Under the pieces are notes generated by a model. That model was given only the letters and a program-made list of their open reading frames with translations, had not been told where the DNA came from and did not search any database. The position numbers and the translations under genes were made by a program. DNA of 64,000 nucleotides. It comes from Bacteroidota bacterium (lineage in GTDB: Bacteria > Bacteroidota > Ignavibacteria > UBA10030 > UBA6906). The stretch is from the NCBI GenBank assembly GCA_019637975.1, contig JAHBUR010000010.1, forward strand, positions 1 through 64,000, in the 5' to 3' direction. Shown here in pieces: positions 45,738-54,895 of this stretch (within the stretch, counting starts at the first letter, position 1; each line of letters opens with the position of its first letter).

Positions 45738-47954
45738 ATGATACTCATCAAGAGAATGCTCCGTCGATTTGCAACAGCATCATTCCTGACAAGCGTAGGT
45801 GTTGTACTTGCAGGTTTCTGCATCATCACTAACACGGCAGGGAATCATCGCATCTATTTCAACAGCTCAATTCCGCTGACGATCCGGTTGAACTCCTCCA
45901 CGCCCGCGAACTATCTGCCTCCCATCGAAGCGGCGGCACAGACATGGAAGAACGTGCAAGGGTCGTTCTTCGAATTCACCTTCGGCCCGACGACAACAAC
46001 ATCGGGACCGGGACAGGACGGCATCAATCTGCTGTTCTTTGATTTGCAGGGAGTGAATTTCCCGCCGCCGACCAGCGTCATCGCATTCTCTCAAACATTC
46101 ACGACCACATCGGGCGGTTACCGCGCTATTGAATCCGATCTGGTTTGGAATGCCCGCGACTTCCCGCCCAGCCCAACCGGGGCGCCGGGAGCCCAGGATT
46201 TGCAAAGCGTTGTGACGCATGAATTCGGGCACCACCTCGGTCTCGACCATACCGGATTGCCGGGCGGAGCAAGCTCGGGGTGCGGGCCGCAAGTACAAGC
46301 CGCGGCAATGTGGTGGTCTTCTTCGAGCGGCGATACATCGAAGCGCAGACTTCATGTTGAAGATATTATGGGGGTGAGCGTGTTGTATCCGTCGTGGCGG
46401 CTGCAAGGAACTGTCACGCTCGGCCCTACGCCGGTGAACGGATACCCGTTGTGGTTCCGCGGGACAAAGGCCTCCTGGGTCGGGCCGGTTGAAAATCCTA
46501 TCGGCTCACGTTTCAACAGAAGCGGATATGTGGTTGACACGCTGTACACCGACATTGCGGGACAGTATGCGAGCTACATCATCGACCAATCGTTTGATCT
46601 GATTGCCGACGGATTCGGATACGAGCGGGATTCCACGCGCATTCAGTTCGACCCGCCGGGCGGAATCGGCGTTACGCAGACGCTTGTTCGTAACGTTCAA
46701 CTTCAGCAAACGCCCATCGCTGCCCTCTCGGGAACAGTCAGGGATGCCGCAACGCAAGCGCCCGTGCAGGCGTGGGTTCGCTTTTACGGCGTGGGGGATC
46801 CGAACGGGCTGACGGCATCCATTCTCACTCCGGCCAACGGAAGTTTCTCGGCAAACATGCCATCGAAAGAATTCTACCGTGTTGTCGTTTCCCCTGTTGC
46901 CCCGTATGTTGACAATGTTGAGATTCAGAATTTCTATCTCGATCCGGCAGGCAGCTCATTGAATGTTGATGTGCAGAAAGCAGAAGTCCTGATTGTGGAT
47001 GACGATGCCGGAGCCTCTTATCAAACTACGTACAAAGCGACAATGGAACGATTGGGAATGCCGAGCCGGACATTCAGCATTGCCGACAGCGGCGCGACAC
47101 CGGCGGCAGTTCTGGCGGCGTTTCCGCAAAAGCCTCTGTTAATTTGGTTCACCGGAAATGACACGCAGAATTCCCTGACGCAGGCCGAGCGCCTCGTGAT
47201 TGTTGACCATCTGGCCGGAGGCGGAAGAGCCATCATCACCGGACAGAATATTGCAGAATACTCGCAGGCGGGCGATACGTTGCTTGCCCGTTACTTGGGC
47301 ATTCAGTTCAACGGAAACTCGACAGCCCTCTTCCTGCGAGGGTTTGCCGGCGACGTCATAGGCGACGGAGTAAACTACTTGATGACCGGAGGGCCCGGGC
47401 CGCAAAATTCGAAAGACATTATCTCCATTGTTCCGGGAAGCATCGGTACGCCAACTCCGACACTCTACTATTCGGTCGGAAGCGACAGTTCACTCTATGC
47501 CGGCGTGCGTGTTGTCGGGCCGAACAATGCCTGGGGCGCGACGTATTTTTCGTTCGGACTTGAAGGAATGAGCCCTGCACGGCAGGATACGTTCATCCTC
47601 CGAAGCATCCGTTACTTCAATGATTTTGTGACGGGCGTGCAGACTTCTCCGAACCCGACCATTCCGGAGGAATTTGTTCTCGGCCAGAATTATCCCAATC
47701 CCTTCAATCCAACAACACAAATCACGTACGGATTGCCGGAGCGGAGTTCCGTACGCATCACCATCTACAATTCTCTCGGTCAGCAAATTGTGAGACTTGT
47801 TGATGATGTAAAACCGGCCGGCTATTATACGATTGTGTGGAATGGAAGGAACACTGCCGGCGCGAATGTATCGAGCGGCGTGTACTTATACACAATGGAA
47901 GTAGAAAAGGGATCCCGGTTCATTCAAACCCGAAAGCTCGTTCTCATCAGGTAA
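45738..47954 (+). CDS. matrixin-type metalloprotease with T9SS C-terminal domain
   Basis: 738 residues from the ATG at 45738, chosen because GAGGAG lies 7 bases upstream; another ATG is at 45732. After a signal/anchor segment the peptidase domain has HEFGHHLGLDH (161-171), the matrixin zinc site. Two carboxypeptidase-regulatory-like beta domains follow (QGTVTLGPTPVNGYPLWFRG; LSGTVRDAATQAPVQAW), then a Rossmann-like domain (VLIVDDDAGASYQTTY...WFTGNDTQNSL...GGGRAIITGQNI), and a C-terminal NYPNPFNP (651-658) module ending RKLVLIR, typical of type IX secretion substrates. Predicted secreted or surface-attached protease. Confidence 0.9.
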   Translation: MILIKRMLRRFATASFLTSVGVVLAGFCIITNTAGNHRIYFNSSIPLTIRLNSSTPANYLPPIEAAAQTWKNVQGSFFEFTFGPTTTTSGPGQDGINLLFFDLQGVNFPPPTSVIAFSQTFTTTSGGYRAIESDLVWNARDFPPSPTGAPGAQDLQSVVTHEFGHHLGLDHTGLPGGASSGCGPQVQAAAMWWSSSSGDTSKRRLHVEDIMGVSVLYPSWRLQGTVTLGPTPVNGYPLWFRGTKASWVGPVENPIGSRFNRSGYVVDTLYTDIAGQYASYIIDQSFDLIADGFGYERDSTRIQFDPPGGIGVTQTLVRNVQLQQTPIAALSGTVRDAATQAPVQAWVRFYGVGDPNGLTASILTPANGSFSANMPSKEFYRVVVSPVAPYVDNVEIQNFYLDPAGSSLNVDVQKAEVLIVDDDAGASYQTTYKATMERLGMPSRTFSIADSGATPAAVLAAFPQKPLLIWFTGNDTQNSLTQAERLVIVDHLAGGGRAIITGQNIAEYSQAGDTLLARYLGIQFNGNSTALFLRGFAGDVIGDGVNYLMTGGPGPQNSKDIISIVPGSIGTPTPTLYYSVGSDSSLYAGVRVVGPNNAWGATYFSFGLEGMSPARQDTFILRSIRYFNDFVTGVQTSPNPTIPEEFVLGQNYPNPFNPTTQITYGLPERSSVRITIYNSLGQQIVRLVDDVKPAGYYTIVWNGRNTAGANVSSGVYLYTMEVEKGSRFIQTRKLVLIR

Positions 47955-48015
47955 AACATCTGGCGGTAAGGATATCAGGCGTTAGAATGCCGGGCGAACA
48001 AGCAGTTACAGGCCG

Positions 48016-48047
48016 AGGCAGGGGTTCATCAGAGCCCCTGCCTTTTT
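48016..48047 (+). terminator. intrinsic terminator after the matrixin gene
   Basis: AGGCAGGGG (48016-48024) pairs perfectly with CCCCTGCCT (48035-48043) around a 10-base loop, followed by TTTTT. It is about 60 bp after the protease stop codon. Confidence 0.9.
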
Positions 48048-48159
48048 CATTCCCACCTTCTTGCACCTTATAAAAAGAAGCCTTAATCTAAAGAGAATTG
48101 TTTCTCCCCCCTGTAAGGATTTCGAGGTTATCCAGAAAATTCATTCACGAAAGGCTACC

Positions 48160-51027
48160 ATGAAGCACGTTTCCACAGCAGCACTGTTTCTGATCCTCCC
48201 GATTCTCGCATTCGGCCAAATAGCGCAAGGCCCTGCAGCGGGATCCATTTCTTCCGGCGCTATTGTCAGCACAGACAATTTTGAGAATATCGACAGTCCG
48301 TTTGAAGGCGGACAAGCCACCCACATCCATCCCGAATTCATTCTGCATCCGCCGAAGACCCCGATGCCTGCGCCGACAGGACCCGAGGGCTCCAATCTGA
48401 TCAACGATCCGTCGGTGATGCCCAACTCGCGGATACTCGGTCCGCCGCCCATCACGCTTTCCAGCTTCATGGGCAACAACCAGTTCGGCGGATTTCCTCC
48501 CGACCCGATCATTGCCGCCGGCCCGAATCACCTGATGCATCTTGTGAACAGCTCGTTCCGCATCAGCGACAAAGCCGGCAACACCCTCAAAACCATCAGC
48601 GCGGATGCCTGGTACTCCAGCGTCCTGCCTAATCCCGGCGCGTTCGATCCGAAAGTGTTTTACGATTTCCATGCAAACCGCTGGGTGATGGTGTGGGATA
48701 ATCAGAACAGCACAACGCAAACATCCTTCTTCCTCGTTTCCGTTTCCGACGATGACAATCCGCTGGGCGTCTGGTTCAACTGGGCGATTCCTTCCAACGT
48801 GTACGGCTCTTCCAACAGCGGCACATGGCAGGATTACCAGTCTGCAGGATTTGACAAAGATGCATACTACATTACCGGGCGGCATTTCGGCTTCATCAGC
48901 GGATATTTCGGGAATGCGGTTCGTGTTCTGCCGAAGGCGCAGTTTCTTGGAGCAAATCCCGGCGCGATCACGTGGTATGATTTCTGGGCATTGAGGGATT
49001 TGTTTGGAAATGATGTTGACGGCATCCGCCCGACATTCGTGTATTCGGCCCCCAACGAATACTATCTCGGCGGGCCACCCAGCGTGACGAACGGAACCTA
49101 CATGGTTGTGTATAGAATCACAAATCCGCTGGGCGTGCCGGCAATTTCGGCAACACATATCCCGGTGGTTGCGTGGTCGAATGCGCCTAATGCCGGACAG
49201 CAAGGAGGTGGAACCGCAATCGAAGCAGGCGGCTCACGCGTACGGCATGAACTGATCTATCGCGACAGCTCACTCTGGATAGCACATTCCATTGCCGCCA
49301 ACGGCGGATATTCGGCCGTACGCTATCTGCGCATCAACATCCCGACAAATACCGCTGTGGAGGACGGAGCCCTCGGGGCACCGGGCTTCTGGCATTTCTA
49401 TCCGGCTCTTGCCGTTGATAAAGACGACAACATCGGCATTACCTTTTCACGCTCGGGCGAGAACGAATACGCAGGAGCTTTCTATACGTGGAGATTCGGC
49501 ACGGATCCCGTCAATGTGTTGCGACCAACGGAACTCATCCGGCCCGGAGTTGCAAACTACCAGCGGCTCGGCAGCGGGCGCAACCGCTGGGGAGATTACA
49601 TGGGCGCGGCTCTCGATCCTGCGGACAAGAACGCATTGTGGTTCCTGACGGAGTATGTCTCATCCGCCAATAACTACAATGTGTGGGTGCATGGAATTCG
49701 CCTGGCTCCGTATTCGAATGCCACAATCACATCAAGCGTAACCACGAAGGATTTCGGACGGATCGAGGCGACATTCCGGAGCGACACACTTGAGGTTTTG
49801 CTGAACAACATCGGCTCACCGAATCTCGTTATCTCCAACATCTCAAAAAGCAACCCGGCATACAATCTCCTCAATCTTCCTTCATTCCCTGCAAACCTCG
49901 CAACCTACGACTCGCTGAAGTTCAGAGTCTACTTCCAACCGCCTGCGCACGGAGTTGTCAACGACACAATCAACATTGCAAGCAACGACCCGGCAGTTCC
50001 CGTCCTGAAGATTGCAGTGACGGGCAAGGGCGTTGTCATCGGCAGGGCGATGGCGGGAGTGATGTATGGAGCCTCCGGCCCTCCGGCAACAAGTTCGTTA
50101 CACACGATCAATCTGACAACCGGGGCCGCAACCACAATCGGCGAGACAGGACTGTTTGATGTACAGGGACTCGCCATTCATCCGACAACGAGCGAGATTT
50201 ATGCAGCGGTTACCGTTCCTACATCTACTCAATTGTACCGGCTCAGCGCGCAATACGGCGATGCTATTCCGGCAAAGTCGCTGCTCGTCGGCAACGCCCG
50301 CGCTCTTATTTTCGACAGCGACGGATCTCTGTACGCCGGAACGAATACGGGCGTTTTGTATCGCGTGAACATTGCCACCGGCGATACCACACGCATCGGC
50401 AGCACAAGCGGCGTTGTGTACTCGGGACTTGCCCGAAACCCTGTGAACGGATCACTGTGGGGATCGGTACGCCCCCCGATTGTCGGGCGTGACAACATTT
50501 ACAAAATCAACACGACAACCGGAGTAGCCACATTGGTGGGCACAACCGGTGGCGGGAACATCACTCCTGATATTGCGTTTGATCCGATAGGAAGGCTCTT
50601 CGGGATCAAGGGCACATCAACCCAAATCGATACGTTGATTCAGATCGATACAACGACGGCATTCGGCACACGTCTCGGCTCGATGGGTATTGCGGGTATT
50701 CAGACGATGGCAATGCGCATCGATTCGACGACCAACGTGAGGGAAATACCCGCAACCACGCCGAACCGGTTCGTGCTTCAACAAAACTATCCGAATCCTT
50801 TCAACCCGGCTACCACGATCAAATTCCAGATTCCCGCCGGTAGCTTCGTAACGCTGAAGGTGTTTGATGTGTTGGGGAGGGAAGTTGTGACGCTTGTGCA
50901 GCAGAACCTCAACACGGGAGCGTACGAAGCCACATTCAATGCAACAGACTTTTCAAGTGGAATCTACTTCTACCGGCTGCAGGCAGGCGAGTCTGTTGAC
51001 ACGAAGAAGATGATACTGACGAAGTAA
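48160..51027 (+). CDS. secreted T9SS-tail protein, unknown function
   Basis: 955 residues from the ATG at 48160 (MKHVSTAALFLILPILAFGQ), behind GAAAGG; the open frame upstream to 48061 is not protein-like. A large N-terminal region has FGGFPPDPIIAAGPNHLMHL, DPKVFYDFHANRWVMVWD and WQDYQSAGFDKDAYYITGRH, reminiscent of bacterial beta-propeller/sialidase-like surface proteins. A central ASPM/choice-of-anchor-like domain (about 560-660, KDFGRIEATFRSDTLEVLLNN) precedes YVTN-like repeat stretches. The tail carries NYPNPFNP (876-883) and SSGIYFYRLQAG, the T9SS sorting module. Predicted exported to the cell surface; ligand unknown. Confidence 0.9.
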   Translation: MKHVSTAALFLILPILAFGQIAQGPAAGSISSGAIVSTDNFENIDSPFEGGQATHIHPEFILHPPKTPMPAPTGPEGSNLINDPSVMPNSRILGPPPITLSSFMGNNQFGGFPPDPIIAAGPNHLMHLVNSSFRISDKAGNTLKTISADAWYSSVLPNPGAFDPKVFYDFHANRWVMVWDNQNSTTQTSFFLVSVSDDDNPLGVWFNWAIPSNVYGSSNSGTWQDYQSAGFDKDAYYITGRHFGFISGYFGNAVRVLPKAQFLGANPGAITWYDFWALRDLFGNDVDGIRPTFVYSAPNEYYLGGPPSVTNGTYMVVYRITNPLGVPAISATHIPVVAWSNAPNAGQQGGGTAIEAGGSRVRHELIYRDSSLWIAHSIAANGGYSAVRYLRINIPTNTAVEDGALGAPGFWHFYPALAVDKDDNIGITFSRSGENEYAGAFYTWRFGTDPVNVLRPTELIRPGVANYQRLGSGRNRWGDYMGAALDPADKNALWFLTEYVSSANNYNVWVHGIRLAPYSNATITSSVTTKDFGRIEATFRSDTLEVLLNNIGSPNLVISNISKSNPAYNLLNLPSFPANLATYDSLKFRVYFQPPAHGVVNDTINIASNDPAVPVLKIAVTGKGVVIGRAMAGVMYGASGPPATSSLHTINLTTGAATTIGETGLFDVQGLAIHPTTSEIYAAVTVPTSTQLYRLSAQYGDAIPAKSLLVGNARALIFDSDGSLYAGTNTGVLYRVNIATGDTTRIGSTSGVVYSGLARNPVNGSLWGSVRPPIVGRDNIYKINTTTGVATLVGTTGGGNITPDIAFDPIGRLFGIKGTSTQIDTLIQIDTTTAFGTRLGSMGIAGIQTMAMRIDSTTNVREIPATTPNRFVLQQNYPNPFNPATTIKFQIPAGSFVTLKVFDVLGREVVTLVQQNLNTGAYEATFNATDFSSGIYFYRLQAGESVDTKKMILTK

Positions 51028-51040
51028 CGGTGATCCAAAA

Positions 51041-51075
51041 AACAAAGTCCCGCTTCGGCGGGGCTTTGTTTGAAT
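51041..51075 (+). terminator. intrinsic terminator with UUCG loop
   Basis: AACAAAGTCCCGC (51041-51053) pairs with GCGGGGCTTTGTT (51058-51070) through 13 bp (one G-U) capped by a TTCG tetraloop. The T-tract is short (TTTG...TT). It lies 14 bp after the stop of the T9SS-tail protein. Confidence 0.85.
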
Positions 51076-51188
51076 TCCTGAACCGCTGTTCCCATCGACC
51101 TCTGAGCTGCAATTGCTTCTCCTCCCCACCCTTCCTATCTTTAGTTATCAGAACTCACCAATTGATACGCAATCACGAAAGGCGACAC

Positions 51189-52865
51189 ATGAAACTCTTC
51201 CCCATCGTACCGCTTGTGGCGTGTACGTTCACGCTTATCATCGGATGTTCAAAACCTCAGGAAACCAGCATGGAATCACCCCTCGCAGCAAAACTCAACC
51301 GCTTCGCCTCAACGGAAATCACCGCCGATGTCTCGCAACTTTCTGCCGGTGATCGCCAGGCACTGAATAAGCTCATCGAGGCTTCGCGGTTGATGGATGA
51401 GATATACCTGCGTCAGGTCTGGAACGGAAATGTTGACTTGAAGAAGAGGCTCGCCGCCGATACTTCCGCCGAAGGCAAACTCCGATACAGGATGTTCATG
51501 TTGAATAAGGGGCCGTGGTCCGGACTCGATCATGATTCCGCATTTGTGGAAGGCGTCCCCTATCCGAAACCGGCAGGGGCGAATTTCTACCCTGAAGACA
51601 TCACGAAAGAAGAGTTTGAGCAATGGGTCGGAACATTGTCGAAAACCGATCAAGAGAAGGCTCGCGGTTTCTTCTACACGATCCGTCGCGATGAAAACGG
51701 AAAACTCACGCTCGTCCCCTACAGCGACGAGTACCGGCAATGGCTTGAACCCGCGGCAGGTTTACTGCGCGAAGCGGCGGCGTTGACCGGCAATACGTCG
51801 TTGAAGAGTTTTCTGACAAAACGTGCAGACTCCTTCTTGAGCAACGATTATTTTGCAAGCGATGTTGCGTGGATGGAGCTTGATGCCCCCATCGAACCGA
51901 CAATCGGGCCGTATGAAGTCTATATGGATGAGTTGTTCAATTACAAGGCCGCATTCGAGGCATTCATCACGCTCCGCAACGACGAAGAGACAAGCAAGCT
52001 CTCGAAGTTCTCGAACGAACTGCAGGACTTGGAAAACAATCTCCCCATCGACAAAAAGTACCGTAATCCGAAACTTGGTGCGCTTGCCCCTATCCGTGTC
52101 GTTGATGTTGTTGTGAACGGCGGCGAGGCAAACAAGGGCGTGCAAACAGCGGCCTTCAATCTGCCCAACGACGAGAAGGTAACAAAGGAGAAAGGAAGCA
52201 AACGGGTGATGTTGAAGAATGTGCAGGAAGCGAAATTCAAGAACATCCTCATTCCTATCTCGAATACGGTTATTGCCCCGGAGGAACGACACTTCATTGC
52301 TTTCGAGCCGTTCTTCACACACATTTTAGCCCACGAGTTGATGCACGGACTCGGCCCGCACAGCATTGCGGTTGACGGCACACAAACAACCGTCCGTCAA
52401 GCAATGAAAGAACTCTCCTCGGCGTTTGAGGAAGCAAAAGCCGACATCAGTGGTTTGTGGGCGCTGCAATATCTGATTGACAAGGGGGTTGTGGAGAAGT
52501 CGTTCGAGCGGCAGATGTATGTGACATTTCTTGCCAGCGCGTTCCGTTCCGTGCGGTTCGGGTTGAATGAAGCGCACGGCAAAGGCATTGCGTTGCAGTT
52601 CAATTACCTGATGGATGAAGGCGCATTTGTGCACGACGCTGCAAGCGGCACGTTCAGCGTCAACTTTGACAAGATCAAACAGGCAGTCACAAAACTCACT
52701 TCCGAAATCATGACGATTCAGGCCGAAGGGAGTTACGGCAAAGCCAAGGCAATGCTCGACACGTACGGTGTGATGCGTCCCGAAATGAAAGCAGCACTCG
52801 ACAAAATGACGACTATTCCCACAGACATTGCACCGCGCTATCCTCTGGCAGAAGGAGTCAATTAG
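51189..52865 (+). CDS. M49-like (dipeptidyl-peptidase III family) lipoprotein
   Basis: 558 residues from the ATG at 51189 (MKLFPIVPLVACTF). LIIGC at the end of the signal sequence is a lipobox, so a lipid-anchored protein is expected. IGPYEVYMDELFNYKAAFEAFI is typical of M49-like Zn peptidases. HELMH (382-386) and EEAKAD (413-418) correspond to the two zinc-binding motifs of M49 (HExxGH and EExRAE-type), but the first is a plain HExxH without the usual extra residue, as in a shortened M49 branch. Likely releases dipeptides in the periplasm or at the surface. It overlaps the next gene by one base. Confidence 0.82.
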   Translation: MKLFPIVPLVACTFTLIIGCSKPQETSMESPLAAKLNRFASTEITADVSQLSAGDRQALNKLIEASRLMDEIYLRQVWNGNVDLKKRLAADTSAEGKLRYRMFMLNKGPWSGLDHDSAFVEGVPYPKPAGANFYPEDITKEEFEQWVGTLSKTDQEKARGFFYTIRRDENGKLTLVPYSDEYRQWLEPAAGLLREAAALTGNTSLKSFLTKRADSFLSNDYFASDVAWMELDAPIEPTIGPYEVYMDELFNYKAAFEAFITLRNDEETSKLSKFSNELQDLENNLPIDKKYRNPKLGALAPIRVVDVVVNGGEANKGVQTAAFNLPNDEKVTKEKGSKRVMLKNVQEAKFKNILIPISNTVIAPEERHFIAFEPFFTHILAHELMHGLGPHSIAVDGTQTTVRQAMKELSSAFEEAKADISGLWALQYLIDKGVVEKSFERQMYVTFLASAFRSVRFGLNEAHGKGIALQFNYLMDEGAFVHDAASGTFSVNFDKIKQAVTKLTSEIMTIQAEGSYGKAKAMLDTYGVMRPEMKAALDKMTTIPTDIAPRYPLAEGVN

Positions 52866-53641
52866 TGGAGTCGCTTACAGGAAAGGTTGTGTGCATTACC
52901 GGAGCTTCGGCCGGAATCGGCGCGGCGTGTGCTGAAGAATTCGCCAGGCTGGGCTGCAATCTGTTGCTTGTTGCAAGGAGGAAGGATCGTATTGATGAGA
53001 TTGCTGCGAGGCTCGGCGAATCGTATTCCATCAAGACTCACACGCTGCAGATTGATGTCAGGAATTGGCAGCACGTGGAGACTGCCATCTCCTCGCTTGA
53101 CGATGAATGGAGATCACTTGACATCCTTGTGAACAATGCCGGACTTGCCCGCGGACTCGCCAAGCTGCATGAGGGGAATGTTGAAGATTGGGACGAGATG
53201 ATTGATACGAACATCAAAGGCGTGCTGTATTTTACTCGCGCTGTGCTTCCTTTGATGGTTGAGAGAAACAGCGGCCACATCATCAACATCGGCTCGATTG
53301 CGGGACACCAGACGTATCCGATGGGCAACGTGTACAGCGCCACGAAATTCGCCGTCGCCGGGCTGACTCGCGGTCTGCGGATGGATATACTCGGTACGGC
53401 AATTCGAGTTACGAGCGTTGACCCCGGATTGGTTGAAACGGAATTCAGCCAGGTACGGTTTCACGGCGACAAAGAGCGGGCTTCAAAAACGTATCTCGGG
53501 ATGACGCCGTTGACGCCGCGTGATGTTGCCGAGGCGGTAGTGTTCTGCGCGACACGCCCCCTGCATGTCAACATCGGTGAATTGCAACTGACGCCGACCG
53601 ACCAGGCAACAGTGACAATGGTGCATCGAAGAAACTCTTGA
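52865..53641 (+). CDS. short-chain dehydrogenase/reductase (YdfG-like)
   Basis: 258 residues starting at a GTG that overlaps the stop of the upstream gene (TAGTG). TGASAGIGAACAEEF is the nucleotide-binding loop, LVARRKDR suggests NADP preference, NNAGLARG and YSATKFAVAG (YxxxK) hold catalytic residues, and IGSIAG provides the Ser. The pattern matches NADP-dependent 3-hydroxy acid/serine dehydrogenases of the YdfG type. Translational coupling with an M49-like lipoprotein is unusual for a housekeeping oxidoreductase. Confidence 0.92.
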   Translation: MESLTGKVVCITGASAGIGAACAEEFARLGCNLLLVARRKDRIDEIAARLGESYSIKTHTLQIDVRNWQHVETAISSLDDEWRSLDILVNNAGLARGLAKLHEGNVEDWDEMIDTNIKGVLYFTRAVLPLMVERNSGHIINIGSIAGHQTYPMGNVYSATKFAVAGLTRGLRMDILGTAIRVTSVDPGLVETEFSQVRFHGDKERASKTYLGMTPLTPRDVAEAVVFCATRPLHVNIGELQLTPTDQATVTMVHRRNS

Positions 53642-53651
53642 GCGAAGGTGG

Positions 53652-53918
53652 ATGGTGGACGATCTTCATTTGTTCAGGGACGAGAACATTCTTGAGCAGC
53701 TCAAGACTGCGCCGTTCACGCTCGGCTACTACACGTTGAAGTTCTATACAGAGAACGGAAAACCCGTGAACAGGGTTACGGACTCGATCTCTGAATTCTA
53801 TCTTTATCCATCCGGCGGCACGTTGAGAGACAGCAGTTTCAATATTGTGTTCTATGACTCGCGGTTCGATACATACCGCGGATTCAAGCCGCCGCATTTG
53901 GAGCGTCAACAGGAATGA
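53652..53918 (+). CDS. hypothetical protein next to tail-tube gene
   Basis: 88 residues, ATG at 53652 with AAGGTGG just upstream. No signal peptide or membrane segment. FTLGYYTLKFYTENGKPVN, EFYLYPSGGTLRDSSFN and FYDSRFDTYRGFKPPHLE suggest an all-beta protein. It starts 10 bp after the SDR stop and overlaps the next gene by 4 bp (ATGA), so it belongs to the same transcript. No family recognised; a structural or adaptor role with the tail-tube-like protein is plausible but unproven. Confidence 0.75.
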   Translation: MVDDLHLFRDENILEQLKTAPFTLGYYTLKFYTENGKPVNRVTDSISEFYLYPSGGTLRDSSFNIVFYDSRFDTYRGFKPPHLERQQE

Positions 53919-54364
53919 TGAAACGGCGAAGCAAACGCGCAACAGGAACGGAACCGGTAAAGGACACGCCACCGGTTCCGTCAACGCCCGATGTGATTCT
54001 GGATTTCATCTTTGAAGAAGGGCTTTTCTTTGTAGAAATCAGAAACATCGGAATTGGCGCAGCAGTGAATGTAAAAACCAAATTCAGCAAGCGGTTCACA
54101 GGACTGGGTGGAGAATGCGAAATGCCACGCCTTTCCATGTTCCGCAATATTGCTTTTCTTGCGCCCGGACGAAGTGTCAGAACATTCCTCGACAGCAGCG
54201 ACTCCTACTTTCGCCGCAAGCAGCCGACGCAAATTGATGCAACGCTGTCGTGGCTCGATATGAACGGTAAGCGGTTCAATGTCACAATCCACCACGATCT
54301 TGCGATATACGCCGACATCATCATCCTGCACCGGAATCCAAAAACATCAATTTCCAAGGAGTAG
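53915..54364 (+). CDS. hypothetical beta-sandwich protein next to tail-tube gene
   Basis: 149 residues. After a basic N-terminus (MMKRRSKRATG) the rest reads as a beta sandwich: VILDFIFEEGLFFVEIRNIG, AAVNVKTKFSKRFTGLGGE, FLAPGRSVRTFLDSSDSYF, TLSWLDMNGKRFNVTIHHDL. The NIGIGAAVNVK segment resembles CARDB/immunoglobulin-like folds of extracellular adhesins, but there is no signal peptide. It overlaps the 88-residue gene by 4 bp and is 5 bp ahead of the tail-tube-like gene. Not recognised as a named family. Confidence 0.75.
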   Translation: MMKRRSKRATGTEPVKDTPPVPSTPDVILDFIFEEGLFFVEIRNIGIGAAVNVKTKFSKRFTGLGGECEMPRLSMFRNIAFLAPGRSVRTFLDSSDSYFRRKQPTQIDATLSWLDMNGKRFNVTIHHDLAIYADIIILHRNPKTSISKE

Positions 54365-54369
54365 ACACC

Positions 54370-54840
54370 ATGGCGAAACAATCGGCAGCGGCTATCCAAC
54401 GCAACGATCCCTACGGCAACTTCAACTATCTTGTGAATCTCGGAACGAATGACCCGCAGTCCGTGCAGGCGGGCTTTGCCGAGGTTGTTCTGCCGGATAT
54501 TTCGATTGATGTAATCGAATACAGAAACGGCAACGAGCGTGTTTCTGAAACGCGAAAACTCCCCGGCCGCGCTCATTATGGCAGCGTGACCCTCAAACGC
54601 GGTGTTATCGGCTCGCTGGATTTGTATCAATGGATTGATCAAGTGCGCAACGGCAACAGCAATGCGTTCCGCAACGTCACGATTTCCTTGCAGAACGAAG
54701 ATCGAACCAACATCGTGATGACGTGGAAATTCAGAAAGGCGTGGCCCGTCCGCTATTCGTTCTCGGCGTTGCAGGCAAAAGGCAAAGAAGTACTTGTGGA
54801 GAGCCTTGAGCTTGCATTTGACAGGATGGAGATGGAATAA
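54370..54840 (+). CDS. T4 gp19-like tail-tube protein of contractile injection systems
   Basis: 156 residues, single-domain tube protein. DPYGNFNYLVNLG, VVLPDISIDVIEYRNG, LPGRAHYGSVTLKRGV, LYQWIDQVRNG, VTISLQNEDRTNIVMTWKFR, ending SLELAFDRMEME, match line by line the tube subunits of PVC/Afp-type extracellular injection systems and phage tails (TIGR02241 family). Such proteins form the inner tube that is propelled by sheath contraction. No sheath, baseplate, spike or AAA gene is seen in the window, so this is an orphan tube gene in an operon with two small unknowns, an SDR enzyme and an M49-like lipoprotein. Confidence 0.88.
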   Translation: MAKQSAAAIQRNDPYGNFNYLVNLGTNDPQSVQAGFAEVVLPDISIDVIEYRNGNERVSETRKLPGRAHYGSVTLKRGVIGSLDLYQWIDQVRNGNSNAFRNVTISLQNEDRTNIVMTWKFRKAWPVRYSFSALQAKGKEVLVESLELAFDRMEME

Positions 54841-54895
54841 GGTATTGTAGCGTCACGAACCACTCCGTAACGCCACAACAAATCCGCCGGGGTTG

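Noticed and set aside
47837-48159. Upstream in-frame extension and small plus-strand frames around the matrixin end and the next gene
   Set aside because: Overlap a perfect terminator hairpin; the signal peptide and ribosome-binding site put the real start at 48160.
54370-54840. Prophage explanation for the tail-tube gene
   Set aside because: No integrase, terminase, capsid, portal, sheath or lysis gene is visible around it; neighbours are chromosomal-type enzymes.
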